From: a virus
Length of the DNA: 51,053 bases
IMG/VR virus record: IMGVR_UViG_3300032288_005455
Span: 1-51,053 of that record
Strand: one strand, 5' to 3'
The notes under the pieces are model-generated. The model was not told the DNA's origin and did no database searches. It was given only the letters and a program-made list of their open reading frames with translations. A program made the position numbers and the translations under genes. Positions 19,801-28,300 of the stretch are shown here, one piece after another (positions within the stretch are counted from its first letter, which is position 1; each line of letters opens with the position of its first letter).

Positions 19801-21408
19801 CTTTCTTCCACTGGGTGCAGATCCATCTTTGTTGCAAAATACAACCAGGTAGGTGTAATCCAATGGGCTAGGAAATATGGGGAGGACGGAACCCTGGGAT
19901 CAAGAGATTACGATTATACCCCGATGGGTATTAAGGTAGATTACCTTGGAAACGTAATTGTTGTTGGATACAAAAACAAAGTCAGAAATAACACATCGGG
20001 TGAATTGCCCGATAATCTTTATATTAAATGGAATGGAGATGCACAGCTGGTGACATCTACTTCTTTGTTTACCTCTCCAACAATAAATGATACTGAGATT
20101 ATTAGTGATCTTGCTATTGATAGGGTAGGAAATGTTTATGTTGCTGGTAATTTCATAGGAACTATCACTTCCGGAACTAAAACAATAACAAGTGCAACTT
20201 CAACGCAAGAGGTTTTTGCTGCTAGAGTGGAAGGAGACGGAAGCATTAAATGGCTAAAGAAGATGAACACTGGCGGTGAAGAAAGCGATCCTTCTCTTCA
20301 TATAGGAGAATCCTATGAGGATCTATACATAGCTTTTAATTCTAAATCCGGATCAGACCAAAAGATCTATTTAAACCGATATACAAGTTATGATTTTCAT
20401 GCTGATTGGTCTAAAACAATAGCCAATACAGATTTTGGAACATTCACTACCAAGCCTCACATTAGAGTCTCTAAAAACGGTGAGATAGCTTTAGGTGCTA
20501 GCTTTAAAGGAAAACTTACTGTTGATGACATTTCATTCACTTCTATCGGTGATTCTGATATTGCGGTATTTAAGTTTAATGGATACCGACCATTATGGGG
20601 TAAAAATGTTGGATCTTTATATTCTGATTTCTGTCAGGATATCGGAATAGATTCAGAGGGAAGTATTTTTGTATTGGGATCTTATTCTGGATACGTTACA
20701 GCTTCCCCTAATTACTCATCGCCTAATTATTATCCTTCACCTCAAGGAAATCTGGACGTTATCATGTTTAAGTATGACCAGGATGGAACCCTTTTAGATA
20801 TAGTTGATTCTGGCGGCCTTGGTAGAGATGAGGGAATGTCTATCTCTTTTGATAAAGATGATAACATTTACCTAACTGGATATGTGACAGGTCAATCTAA
20901 TTTCTCCAATTGGGTAGTTTCACCAGGTGGTGGTGAAGATGCTTTTGTAGGTAAGATCTCTAATTTAAAATACAAAACTGGTAAAAAGATCGGTAACCCT
21001 TTCTCTTTATTTGGTTCTCAGACATGGGACATAGGTGACGATAAGATAACACACAAGGAATTTGAGGCACCAATGGGATCAACCGTAGTATTCAATCCTT
21101 TAGACTCTTTAATTCCTGGAAAAAGAAATCACGTTTGGAAATTAATTTATGACGGATCCGGGGAGGAGTTAATTAATGTTAAAGACGTCAAATCCTTCAT
21201 CTGGACATTTAATAAACCTGGCTTCTATAGTCTTTATTTACAGGTTGAAGATAGTAACGGAAACGTTTCTGTTTTTGACAAGAAGGGATACATTAGAATT
21301 ATCGATCACAAGAATCCACCATCCGGGGAAATCATAGAATATGTTAATAGCGATATCTTTAGAAAAAGAGCTATCTATGAAGCTAAAACATTTCCACAAT
21401 TAGCATAA
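13876..21408 (+). CDS. Giant baseplate wedge/adhesin protein: gp7/GpI-like N-terminus, PKD, CBM-like and propeller modules
   Basis: The product has 2510 residues, over twice T4 gp7. Residues about 220-420 resemble tail protein I/gp7 wedge regions (EIFPYVGSYKGLINAIRFFG, then RVKEYWLN). Later modules read as: PKD/Ig-like near 858-920 (FAGFYEVEWTITKK...SGIYSVKCRVWDG); a CBM5/12-like module near 1522-1562 (VWTIIKTYDQGSIITYNGESY...SSWEII); periplasmic-sensor-type propeller repeats near 1588-1655 (LWMATNNGIKTYDG, AKWIGTSDGMAYYDNGRW); SBBP-type propeller repeats at about 1935-2370 (DGYIYVTGYF, GNVYVAGNF, GSIFVLGSYSG, DNIYLTGYVTGQ); and a C-terminal PKD-like domain near 2405-2475. It probably anchors in the wedge and displays carbohydrate- or protein-binding surfaces. 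The gene converges on phoH one base away. Confidence 0.7.
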   Translation: MNYKNLLFFNKSGNQTNLIWNGNFWEARLLLPKVSVGLFEIEHFFIIEKFKDSLGNIVYGYPHITPDVSSNNSGSGIYGNFKSGSNVVYTDITPISDYVGAKLFCDQFPNGNTITAVDTTLKSITLQNNATTTVNGAPLLFNLWRSSFETTRNVLDFDAFDSFDAKIVAGKDYITTNINLSAISESEEELMILGDGIPKDARITSVSGKNIYLNKICTQSLDSTKIFVYPVEEKNDVSEYIYQYELLEDSKLDAPVLNSLQTAYFKIGYDSSETIVDDLRVSGNIDSASVSINLALNSADEGIFGRTLVIEDLSLGYPKIVARIEIHAETEGEDERYKTLLSNFGRKLNAEDTYVLRDADPKEPLTDYEILNVKRKELLLEGHEIFPYVGSYKGLINAIRFFGYQDLRVKEYWLNIKKSESPKSALEENQAVLDSMSSQTRSQSTLIASLLDDENSDKYKQVEIYGKKDDGTYGLKSPIEKLFPSSSFKKTALFGLFYDINRVVENRYDQFDYPVVENAFVFSPDEVLIKLFGLKEKLKKEYLPLNARIIDITGEGVYFTVYKTRGWIDNLKIDQLDQGLDVELSFSPDFGYIEDLRYFNLRPNDSVPTVPYVGPNPFTYTYSTYGNLTLPSSSNPVIDGKNSKKLADAISNFYKERNTSGLPKLNLGDNQKYRKLSDGQDYEIPSGFPTVLEITSFNLSWDELNNKWEGLDRNVSTYSTTLASISDLTGYTGNNLISSSVNHTFDNTLKFGDLFDVTLPTGITYLIASTGKVQLKFTSNDDAAYAFLAEVQTYSQSTGIANIKLLWLKETPIILDDWKIEIVNLFSQNLDFEYYDYSFNSDGFYAWDNLRFAGFYEVEWTITKKDDRPYRYEFRGKISDYYKLPIILPYSGIYSVKCRVWDGFNDICAVHYENSIEVKTRDLEVANVARYRESEVYTWENVSKTWDDHSSLWVFPIEKNQDDKHKTSKEILTPAEYGNQFNEGQECKVLKRFGETIGSAPLKFGLQKMVLSGFTSTYPGGGLGPVLVTINSSYLPHSFTNGEKITLIDNYNVTGNISGQYNIFNVTSTGFTLPIVLNSSVTASQFSVIKTGSIKVQYEGKTYANINFNGRLDTTLGNLMSAFNNVLKDPQFAIDTITDTSVSSITVQEWKEVTFKAPIGVGDTFNGKKLDVTTTGGLYVYDGTSVGRTAQAEITGGINPYDQYVDFDFNGDLPVENMRYYGTKALNWDAFDQLEWENLYSQTWGSYDFHEGWLGGFSLYNLQSGDKLRVGSGSRGIVLGNVSSPDPSPNYLDLNEACDQLNASRDPGISKFNYEVRGFSKLGNNFNFQGSPIGSPLITLAIPYNEESESFDVQTGASPGAGAATSMFPDKNGDIIMGGVYDVRVFKSPTDFDNYPISALYPGSVPRKVQVDEYHRWWCYGESCTVPLVVYDRYYPENTLIFSTSPVTSFANPGLNYIVPLPVSSFQILCLGIDKLTDNFTMYVKYQQTYTISPAATDNVFRLLEFNASTKEFKNLSVQGPVWTIIKTYDQGSIITYNGESYISLINSNIGNNPSTSASSWEIIDQDPLTKLDTSVIYIRQLKYEYFGKYSKLWMATNNGIKTYDGVRISSLDISNSGLHTNDVYAITIDETNAKWIGTSDGMAYYDNGRWGCWTPSSRSELPIAKYRNIVNLGNGRIFCIAQTGSQNYKLVYFNGITIKVYDYDPGTTNQFAPANYLDFDYEDLYFMMNEVKYIDGTFTRYPGDIMYLGDVYRIGQNYVVPGYWNPTYTGTYYQTQNLYMRKVSYTIPYIHASSKYTGPGGWDFVYHLSYRPVPDPIYLKLKGISETEVNFNFIVGPLYTSSVNIGKDPQLPYADSRSWKMPHWLNYDFSKITDAHPNINPDDLFLDAPLRDIESGIASKEPYWRNSNLIRSSDRNSGNIIDSFEWVIKIGDGSDDRGMRVFVGDDGYIYVTGYFQDTAYFGAKNNLPSGANTTLSSTGCRSIFVAKYNQVGVIQWARKYGEDGTLGSRDYDYTPMGIKVDYLGNVIVVGYKNKVRNNTSGELPDNLYIKWNGDAQLVTSTSLFTSPTINDTEIISDLAIDRVGNVYVAGNFIGTITSGTKTITSATSTQEVFAARVEGDGSIKWLKKMNTGGEESDPSLHIGESYEDLYIAFNSKSGSDQKIYLNRYTSYDFHADWSKTIANTDFGTFTTKPHIRVSKNGEIALGASFKGKLTVDDISFTSIGDSDIAVFKFNGYRPLWGKNVGSLYSDFCQDIGIDSEGSIFVLGSYSGYVTASPNYSSPNYYPSPQGNLDVIMFKYDQDGTLLDIVDSGGLGRDEGMSISFDKDDNIYLTGYVTGQSNFSNWVVSPGGGEDAFVGKISNLKYKTGKKIGNPFSLFGSQTWDIGDDKITHKEFEAPMGSTVVFNPLDSLIPGKRNHVWKLIYDGSGEELINVKDVKSFIWTFNKPGFYSLYLQVEDSNGNVSVFDKKGYIRIIDHKNPPSGEIIEYVNSDIFRKRAIYEAKTFPQLA

Positions 21409-21409
21409 A

Positions 21410-22090
21410 CTATCTGTCTCTATACTCTGTGTAAATTCCTAAAATTTCTGGTACAATAGGATGTCTGTGATTCTTTTTAAGTGAGATTATTTTAACTCCC
21501 TCCACTCTGGATTCTACGGTATTTAAAAAATCCAATCCTGAATCTTTTTTAACCTTCAGATCAATTTGAGAAATATCACCACAGATCATAATTTTAGATG
21601 CTACTCCTAATCTACCTAAGACCATTTCCATTTGATTGTTTGTAACGTTTTGAGCTTCGTCTACAATAACACATGCATTTAAAAATGTTCTTCCTCTCAT
21701 AAAAGGGAAAGGCAAAATTTCTATCACGTTTTCTTCCACTAATTTGTCTACTTTTTCTTTCTCGTAAAGTAGATACAGATTGGAATAAATTGGAGCTAAC
21801 CATGGGTCCATTTTCTCTTTTAAGTCACCTGGTAAGAATCCAATGTCTTCCTTAGCTACAGTAGGTCTTGTAATTATTATTTTTTCGACATCTCTACTAA
21901 AAAGGAGATCTAAAGCTATTTGACAAGCTAAAAGGGTCTTACCTGAACCTGCCATCCCTCGGATGACTGTAACTGGATTTTCTAGGATTAAAGATTTTGC
22001 TTCTTTTTGCTCTTCATTTAGCTGAATTTTGAATTTAATTGGGCCTTTAACTCTCCCTTTAGCAGGGGTTTCCTTCTCTTGTTTTTGCAT
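21410..22090 (-). CDS. phoH: PhoH-like ATPase
   Basis: The product has 226 residues on the minus strand, the only gene so oriented here. The Walker A motif is GMAGSGKT (residues 45-52), followed by ITRPTVAKEDIGFLPGDLKEKM, which is the PhoH-family signature. Walker B is VIVDEAQN near residue 140, then CGDISQIDL (sensor-like) and LKKNHRHPIVPEI. Length is short, lacking an N-terminal PIN domain, as in phage PhoH. The family is common in phages and related to RNA-associated ATPases/helicases; its phage role is unsettled. The 3' end lies one base from that of the giant wedge gene, with no room for a terminator between them. Confidence 0.92.
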   Translation of the reverse strand: MQKQEKETPAKGRVKGPIKFKIQLNEEQKEAKSLILENPVTVIRGMAGSGKTLLACQIALDLLFSRDVEKIIITRPTVAKEDIGFLPGDLKEKMDPWLAPIYSNLYLLYEKEKVDKLVEENVIEILPFPFMRGRTFLNACVIVDEAQNVTNNQMEMVLGRLGVASKIMICGDISQIDLKVKKDSGLDFLNTVESRVEGVKIISLKKNHRHPIVPEILGIYTEYRDR

Positions 22091-22210
22091 AAATCTTTAG
22101 TGTTAATTTTTAAGAAACTAATAAGTTTTTCTCTGTATGATCTTAGCATAGCGGATTTATTTCTTCGCTCGAGCTTATTTGATATATATATTCGGAATAA
22201 AAAACTAAAA
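22091..22210. other. Divergent intergenic region between phoH and the fibre gene
   Basis: This 120-base gap is the longest non-coding stretch in the window and must hold promoters for both directions. On the + strand it contains the late-type box at 22179-22193. On the minus strand I see no clear host-type -35/-10 pair. The box core TATATATA is nearly its own reverse complement, so it could also be read toward phoH. Confidence 0.6.
22179..22193 (+). promoter_or_regulatory. Late promoter-like box upstream of the 22211 fibre gene
   Basis: TTGATATATATATTC lies about 20-30 bases before the ATG at 22211, in the divergent gap. It shares the GATATATA core with boxes at 34608, 39209, 47052 and 50436. 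Confidence 0.45.
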
Positions 22211-23152
22211 ATGATTACTATTCAAGAGATACTAGGAACTGACTCGATCGCACCATCGAGATTAACCATTAATTCTAACTTTCTACTTATTGAGAATGAA
22301 ATTAACGATCTAGAGGACGTTTTTAATATAAATGTTGTTACTGGATCGATGGACATGTCTCAAGCAACAAGCGGTCAGCTAAAAGCCAAGACCTTTTTTG
22401 CCAATCAAGCAACATTCCCAGCTTCTGGGACTGCTACTGTTAATATTTATGGTACAGGAGCTAGCGCAGGAAATGCCTCTTTCTCTGGTATAGTTTCAGC
22501 TTCTCAGCTAACCCTTTCTGCTACTGGTTCTTTTAATCAGGTAAATGCATCGGGTCCTGCAGTATTTGGAGCAACCGGTACGTTTAACGGTGATGTTGTT
22601 TTCAACTCTGCCGTAATAAATGGGCCAACTGGATCATTTATAGAAAAAAACTCGATAGGTGCATCGGGTTCAACCAACGCATTTTTATCACCTGCAAACG
22701 GAGGAGGTGGAGTTACTGGAACATATAGCAATCCATATCCTTTAACTTTCGATGAAAGTGTAATTTATGCTAACTGCTCATATACTAGTACTGATTCAGC
22801 TGATGCCGGATTTACTCAAGGATTTTTCTTTTATGTTGCTACAGGAGCAGCCCCTTCAGGAAACCCACCATCAGTACCACAGGGATATAGATTAACTATT
22901 GTTAATACCGCACTTAATGCTGGATTAATTGCTACTGGTGTTACTGGACCAGCAGGAAGCACATACTATACAGGATTTAGCACAGGTAATGGACTTTACC
23001 AGCCAGCTGGTATTACTACAGCTGCTAGCATCCCTTATAAAAATACTTTAACCCTTCAGTGGGAGAATAGAATAGGTAAAGGAGCTACTACACAAAACGG
23101 ATCTTGGGTGGTTATATCCAACAGTGGATTTGTAGCTAGCGACTTCTTCTAA
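22211..23152 (+). CDS. Tail fibre/baseplate appendage protein
   Basis: The product has 313 residues. The frame is open further upstream to 22079, but that would run through the promoter box and the phoH start. The ATG at 22211 follows an A-rich leader (AAAAAACTAAAAATG), so I chose it. The N-terminus (residues 1-40: SIAPSRLTINSNFLLIENEINDLE) is the NxNF..xENEIN type found on trimeric phage appendages. The rest is Gly/Ser/Thr/Ala-rich with repeated short beta elements (ASGTATVNIYG, FSGIVSASQLTLSATGSF), as in a trimeric fibre shaft, and a beta-rich head at about 190-313. The receptor is unknown. Confidence 0.6.
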   Translation: MITIQEILGTDSIAPSRLTINSNFLLIENEINDLEDVFNINVVTGSMDMSQATSGQLKAKTFFANQATFPASGTATVNIYGTGASAGNASFSGIVSASQLTLSATGSFNQVNASGPAVFGATGTFNGDVVFNSAVINGPTGSFIEKNSIGASGSTNAFLSPANGGGGVTGTYSNPYPLTFDESVIYANCSYTSTDSADAGFTQGFFFYVATGAAPSGNPPSVPQGYRLTIVNTALNAGLIATGVTGPAGSTYYTGFSTGNGLYQPAGITTAASIPYKNTLTLQWENRIGKGATTQNGSWVVISNSGFVASDFF

Positions 23153-23167
23153 TAAATAAAAAATTGA

Positions 23168-25345
23168 ATGGCTAAAACCCCATACATAAGACCCCTCCAA
23201 GTACAAGGTGGAACTTTTTATACCTTTAGTTCTGCTGCGGAGGATCTTGCTCTAACTTTTAATAACACGGTCAATAAGTTCAGATTTTCAAAATACGTTC
23301 TTTTGAATCTTCCTGAATTTAGATCCCCGTTATATGGGGAGAATACCATCCAATTTAATACCATAGACAGCTCATTTCTGGACGTAGCTGAAGGAAGCTT
23401 TGATTTAGTCAATCCTAACAATTTAAGTCCAAATTTGGAAGTCTCTTTTCAAAACTATTGTCTTAACTTAGAAGCTTCTCTACTTGCCTCCGATGGATAC
23501 AATCCAACCTTAAAAAGAAATGTCTCAGAAAGAGTTTTTTGGAAGTGGTTAAAAGAAATGGGATCTATTAGATTTAGACCAGCAAACTCAAACGAGGTAA
23601 TACCCTCTTTGGATCAAAATGCAACAGGTCTTACTGGGGGATTCCCATATTCTGATAAAAGATGGACAGAAGAGGACGATTTCCTAACAGGAAATGGATC
23701 AGTTACCCCAAGATACTCTAGGGTCGTAAAATATATCGGAGAATGTGATATTGTAAATTCTGTACAAAGCAAAAACAATTCTTATTCAGAGGTTTATATT
23801 CACGTACCAACTAGCGATGGACACACCCCTTTGGTGATGTTTAAAACCCAGGCTGATGAAAATTATTATCCTGGACAAACAATAACAAATAATCCAACTG
23901 ATCCTTTAGATAGAGAATATCTTCAAGGAAGGAGCGCAGCTGATGGACTATATGGTCCTAACGGACTTCCTCGTTTGGCTATCTTTGATCAAGATGTTGT
24001 TGGACAACCAGGGATAACTGGAACATCTGCAACTGGTGCAACTTTTACCAATCAATGGTATTATCCAAGAAACACCGCAAATTCATATTATACTGATAAT
24101 TCTTTTTTTGATGCTGATACAGATTCAATGGTAAAACATTATCAGACGTATCAAGCAGAATATAAAAGAAGTAAACTTGATGGAATTCAATTAGATTTCA
24201 ATCCTGATAATTACAAACCGATAGTTGATAATCCTTCAATCAGTACAATCGAAGAATATAACTCAACTGTTGATTCTGATTCTTTCGAGTTTAACGCCGT
24301 TCTTTTGTATTATGATGTATACGATCCTAACAATCCTGCTGATGCGGAGACAAATCTATATGGTATTCTTTTCTTAGAGGATATAGAACCTATTTCAAAT
24401 AGCGCTGGTAGAATTCCTGTATTTAAAAAGTATAAGCCAGATCCAATTACTAAGTTAAATGGTAATTCTTACGGACTGAAGGTTAATATTAAATTTGATA
24501 CTGACATAGAAAGTACAGGGGTAGAACTTGCTGTTAATGATTATTCTTCTTTCTCTCTTTCAATGTTTATGGATGCAGCTAATGTTTTACAGGAGGCTGC
24601 TAGAACTTTAAATGATCAAACTACCGAAATTATAAACCTTGCTGATAGAGTAAACACTTTAGAAGGATTGGTTGTTACAATGGATGATAATACTTCAATT
24701 AATGCAAGACTAAAAGCATTGGAAGATTCTATGGTTGCAAACCAGGCTTTATTTAGAAATACTCAGGATATTTTAGGACTGATCGAGAGAAATTATACGA
24801 TGGTCAAAGATATTTTAAACGGTAGAACAAACATTAAGCTTTCCTATGATTTGGATCTAATTAAAAGTGGAGAAGGAGTAAATGTAGATAGATCAACACC
24901 TAATAGATTAGTTTTAAACAATAGTGTTCAACATTATAATCTACCGGATGAGAATGGATATAGTTTTACTATTAATCCAGTAAGTGGTAACAGTCTTACA
25001 TTGAAGCCATACAGTAACTATTATAAACATAGTAATTTTGGATTAACCATAACATTAACAAACGATCTTATAATTAAAATAGACGATACCAATTCTAAAT
25101 GGAAAAAAGGGCAAACCTTTAGGTTAGTCTTTGATGATAAGATTATTCTCAACGGAAATAATATTTTAATCTACACGGACTCTACTGGGCTTTACCCATT
25201 AGCAACACCTTCTGGAGTTTATTATAGTATTTTAGTTGGAGGATTCACACAAAACATTTTCAGTTCTTCTGATAACAAACCTATCTTTGATATTGTTTGT
25301 GTCGATGAAAAGAATTTAGTTTTCGAAATAGATCAAATAAAATAA
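23168..25345 (+). CDS. Virion structural protein, possible gp8-like wedge component
   Basis: The product has 725 residues and starts ATGGCT after an AT-rich 15-base gap. The first 440 residues are mixed alpha/beta; the stretch FEFNAVLLYYDVYDP followed by NLYGILFLEDIEP recalls T4 gp8-type wedge proteins, a weak match. Residues about 465-555 form a probable coiled coil (NLADRVNTLEGLV, NARLKALEDSM). The C-terminal 170 residues are beta-rich, with KPYSNYYKHSNFGLTITL. A similar PYxNYYK segment occurs in the protein encoded at 39226, so the two may share a domain. Context among baseplate and fibre genes supports a virion role. Confidence 0.55.
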   Translation: MAKTPYIRPLQVQGGTFYTFSSAAEDLALTFNNTVNKFRFSKYVLLNLPEFRSPLYGENTIQFNTIDSSFLDVAEGSFDLVNPNNLSPNLEVSFQNYCLNLEASLLASDGYNPTLKRNVSERVFWKWLKEMGSIRFRPANSNEVIPSLDQNATGLTGGFPYSDKRWTEEDDFLTGNGSVTPRYSRVVKYIGECDIVNSVQSKNNSYSEVYIHVPTSDGHTPLVMFKTQADENYYPGQTITNNPTDPLDREYLQGRSAADGLYGPNGLPRLAIFDQDVVGQPGITGTSATGATFTNQWYYPRNTANSYYTDNSFFDADTDSMVKHYQTYQAEYKRSKLDGIQLDFNPDNYKPIVDNPSISTIEEYNSTVDSDSFEFNAVLLYYDVYDPNNPADAETNLYGILFLEDIEPISNSAGRIPVFKKYKPDPITKLNGNSYGLKVNIKFDTDIESTGVELAVNDYSSFSLSMFMDAANVLQEAARTLNDQTTEIINLADRVNTLEGLVVTMDDNTSINARLKALEDSMVANQALFRNTQDILGLIERNYTMVKDILNGRTNIKLSYDLDLIKSGEGVNVDRSTPNRLVLNNSVQHYNLPDENGYSFTINPVSGNSLTLKPYSNYYKHSNFGLTITLTNDLIIKIDDTNSKWKKGQTFRLVFDDKIILNGNNILIYTDSTGLYPLATPSGVYYSILVGGFTQNIFSSSDNKPIFDIVCVDEKNLVFEIDQIK

Positions 25346-25346
25346 A

Positions 25347-28300
25347 ATGGCAGGAACCAAAAATTCTATAAGCTCACTATTAGCTCAATTTCTTAGACTC
25401 CAGAAGAATTCTATGGAGATCATTAATAAACTGAGTAACGCAACAACTTCAAACCAAGACATAGTTAGCGTTGAGTTTCTAGACGATAACAATCAAACTA
25501 GTACAGTATCAATACCATCTTGGGGATATATTCTAAATGAAATTAAAAGACTTGATTCTAATATCAAAGCTTTAAGTGGATTAGATGACGGTAATGCTAA
25601 TGTTAGAAATGCCGACGGCACAGTTTCTAGAATTTATCAATCAACACCCTTGGTTGATCCTATTGCTCCTGCTAATTTGCAAGTTCCTTCTGCTTTTAAA
25701 TTTAGAAGCAACTATTTCTTTGAAAGCTTTTTAAATCCACTTTTATTTGTTACCTTCAACCTTGATGGGCAGGTGGAAGCAGGCACAAAAAGGGTTTATG
25801 TTAAGAGAATAATTGCTAATACAACTTCTGATGTTCAGAAAAATTATTTTGATTCTAATCTGAAAGGAAGAAATGATATCTCTGATCTACAATTTATGAC
25901 CGAGCTAACTGGTCAGGGTATTACTTATTTCATAGACGAAGACACAGTAGATTTACCTTTACAAGTTATTAGATATACTGGATCTTTTTCTGTACTTAGG
26001 GTGTTTGATCAAACAATTCCAGTTACCGTAGGAGGACAAACAATAAATCAAAATGTAAGAAAATACAAACTAGATTTAACATCATATAAAGATATCATAG
26101 CAAGTTCTTCTAATGCTGACAGACAGCTTAAAGTTGGAGACAAGCTAATGACCTCTGGAGGAAGTAGATTTGAGATTACCAATATTGATTTATCTGAATC
26201 TACTGTTGTATTAAGAAGAATTAGTGGATACGAACCAGTTCCGATTGGAGATGGAGCATTAAAACTTGATTCGGAAGTTCTTTCCCCGCTTCAGGTTAAC
26301 GTTAATCTTGGTCATGATGAAAGACAAGCAATTTTCATCAAAGCAATTAATGATGAGTACCATGTTACAGGATCATCATATAGCAATGGCGTAGTTTTTT
26401 ATTCTAACGAGATGTTGATAAACACATCAGAAGGAACTATGACATTGGACGATTTTTATAAAAATCAAGTTTCAGATTTTGGATCTCAATTTTTATCAAA
26501 TACAAAGGAGAAGGTAATTCCTTCAGTTTATTCTATTGTTCCAAATTCTCCAGTATTAAGTTCTGCTAATTTCAAGGTAGTTCAGATTAACAAACAGATA
26601 ACTCAAACGACTACATCTGATAAGTTTTCTAGCAGTGTGCAAACCAAAGTTAAGATACAGAATGAGATAGAAGCAATTAATAAATCCATTGATCAAACAA
26701 GAAATGAAATATCTGCAATTGTTAGTGACTCTGTAACAAAGTCTTCTAGCTCAACCAGAGAAAGCTTACTTGCTAAAATAGATTCGTTGACTAAGGAGAA
26801 AGCAACTAAGACGTCTTTATTGCAAACTATTATTCAGGATCTAAATAACATTACATCTAGTGCACCAGAAATATCAGAAACCCCTAAATATAGAGTTAGA
26901 GGATTTTGGCCTATCCCTGAAGCAGTTACCGATGCAAAAACAGGATCTCAAGAAGTAATTCAATTTAGAGTTAGATACAGATACCTAACTAAACAGGGAA
27001 ATGCAACCTCTGCTGATGAGATTAAATTCTCGGATAACGATGGAACAGAAAGGAGAGGAACATATAGTAACTGGGTAGAGTATAAGACGGATATTAGAAA
27101 GAAGGGTTACAATACAACAACTAAGAAATACTATTGGTTAGACGAAGATGTTCAAAATGGAGACGTTCCTAATATAAACCAATTAGACATTCCTATTAAT
27201 GCAGGAGAAAAAGTAGAAATAAAAGTTTCTTCTATTTCTGAAGCAGGATGGCCTATGAATCCTGCAGAATCAGATTTTTCTACTTCGGTTCTTATAGATT
27301 TCCCAGAAGAGTTAACAACAGGAAACGGAAACACCCAGTATGTTGATCAGAATAAAAATGATCAGGTGTTGGTTGCTTTACAGCAGGATTTAACCTCAAG
27401 AGGCCTTGATGCTCACCTTTCTACTTCTTTTAACAGCGGAGATAAGTATTATGCACACGTCGGAGATACAATATTTTCTGGATTTTATGACACTACTGGA
27501 AAATCACTAGATCTTTATCAGAAGCTTCTTTCAATGGATCAGGAAATAGCTAATCTGAAGGCAATGATTAATGTTGCCAAAGGAATTCTTACAGTTTATA
27601 TTAATGATGGAACTAATCTCATCCCAGTTAAAAGAGGATCTGTAATTGAATTATTTGCAGGATATTATGACGAGCTCCTAGATCTTACAAATATATCGAA
27701 CTACGGAAAAATAGTAAGTACACAATATACAATAGAGTTAAGAAACGAAACAGCTTCTAAACTAGAACTTGCTTCTATAATTCCAGGAGGACAAAACGTA
27801 ATTGCATTAGCAAATACAGATCCCAAAGCTACTGCTGATTATTCTGCTGTTAGAAAATACGATTTAACTCCTATATCTTTAACAGGGATTAAATCTTCTG
27901 ATGTAAGACCTAATATATCAGGATCTACTGCATTTATTCAAGCAGCACCTTACCAATCTGGAAATTCAAACTCACAATTTATTTACCCAAGATTCAAATC
28001 TGTTGGATTGGATGAAGATGTTTATTTTACACCAGTAACTTCAACAACTTGGAACGATCAAACCGGAGTAGCTTCTGGAACTAGCTTTGTTCCTCAGGAT
28101 CAGGGCGTTTTAATTCCATTCTTACCAGGAGGAGCTTCTACCCCCGGTAGTTCAAACAGTAATGTTTGGGTAGGGACTTACAGCGGTGGAACCCCGGACG
28201 GAAACGGGAAACTTAATGAATTCTGTGTTCACATAGACCATCCTGTTGTAGTTGCTGAAGCAGCAAGTTCTTCTACTCCAAGAAATTTTGGAAATCTTGT

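Noticed and set aside
22079-22210. Longer start (22079) for the 22211 fibre gene
   Set aside because: It would put 44 residues across the divergent promoter gap and the phoH start. The A-rich leader and appendage-type N-terminus support the ATG at 22211.
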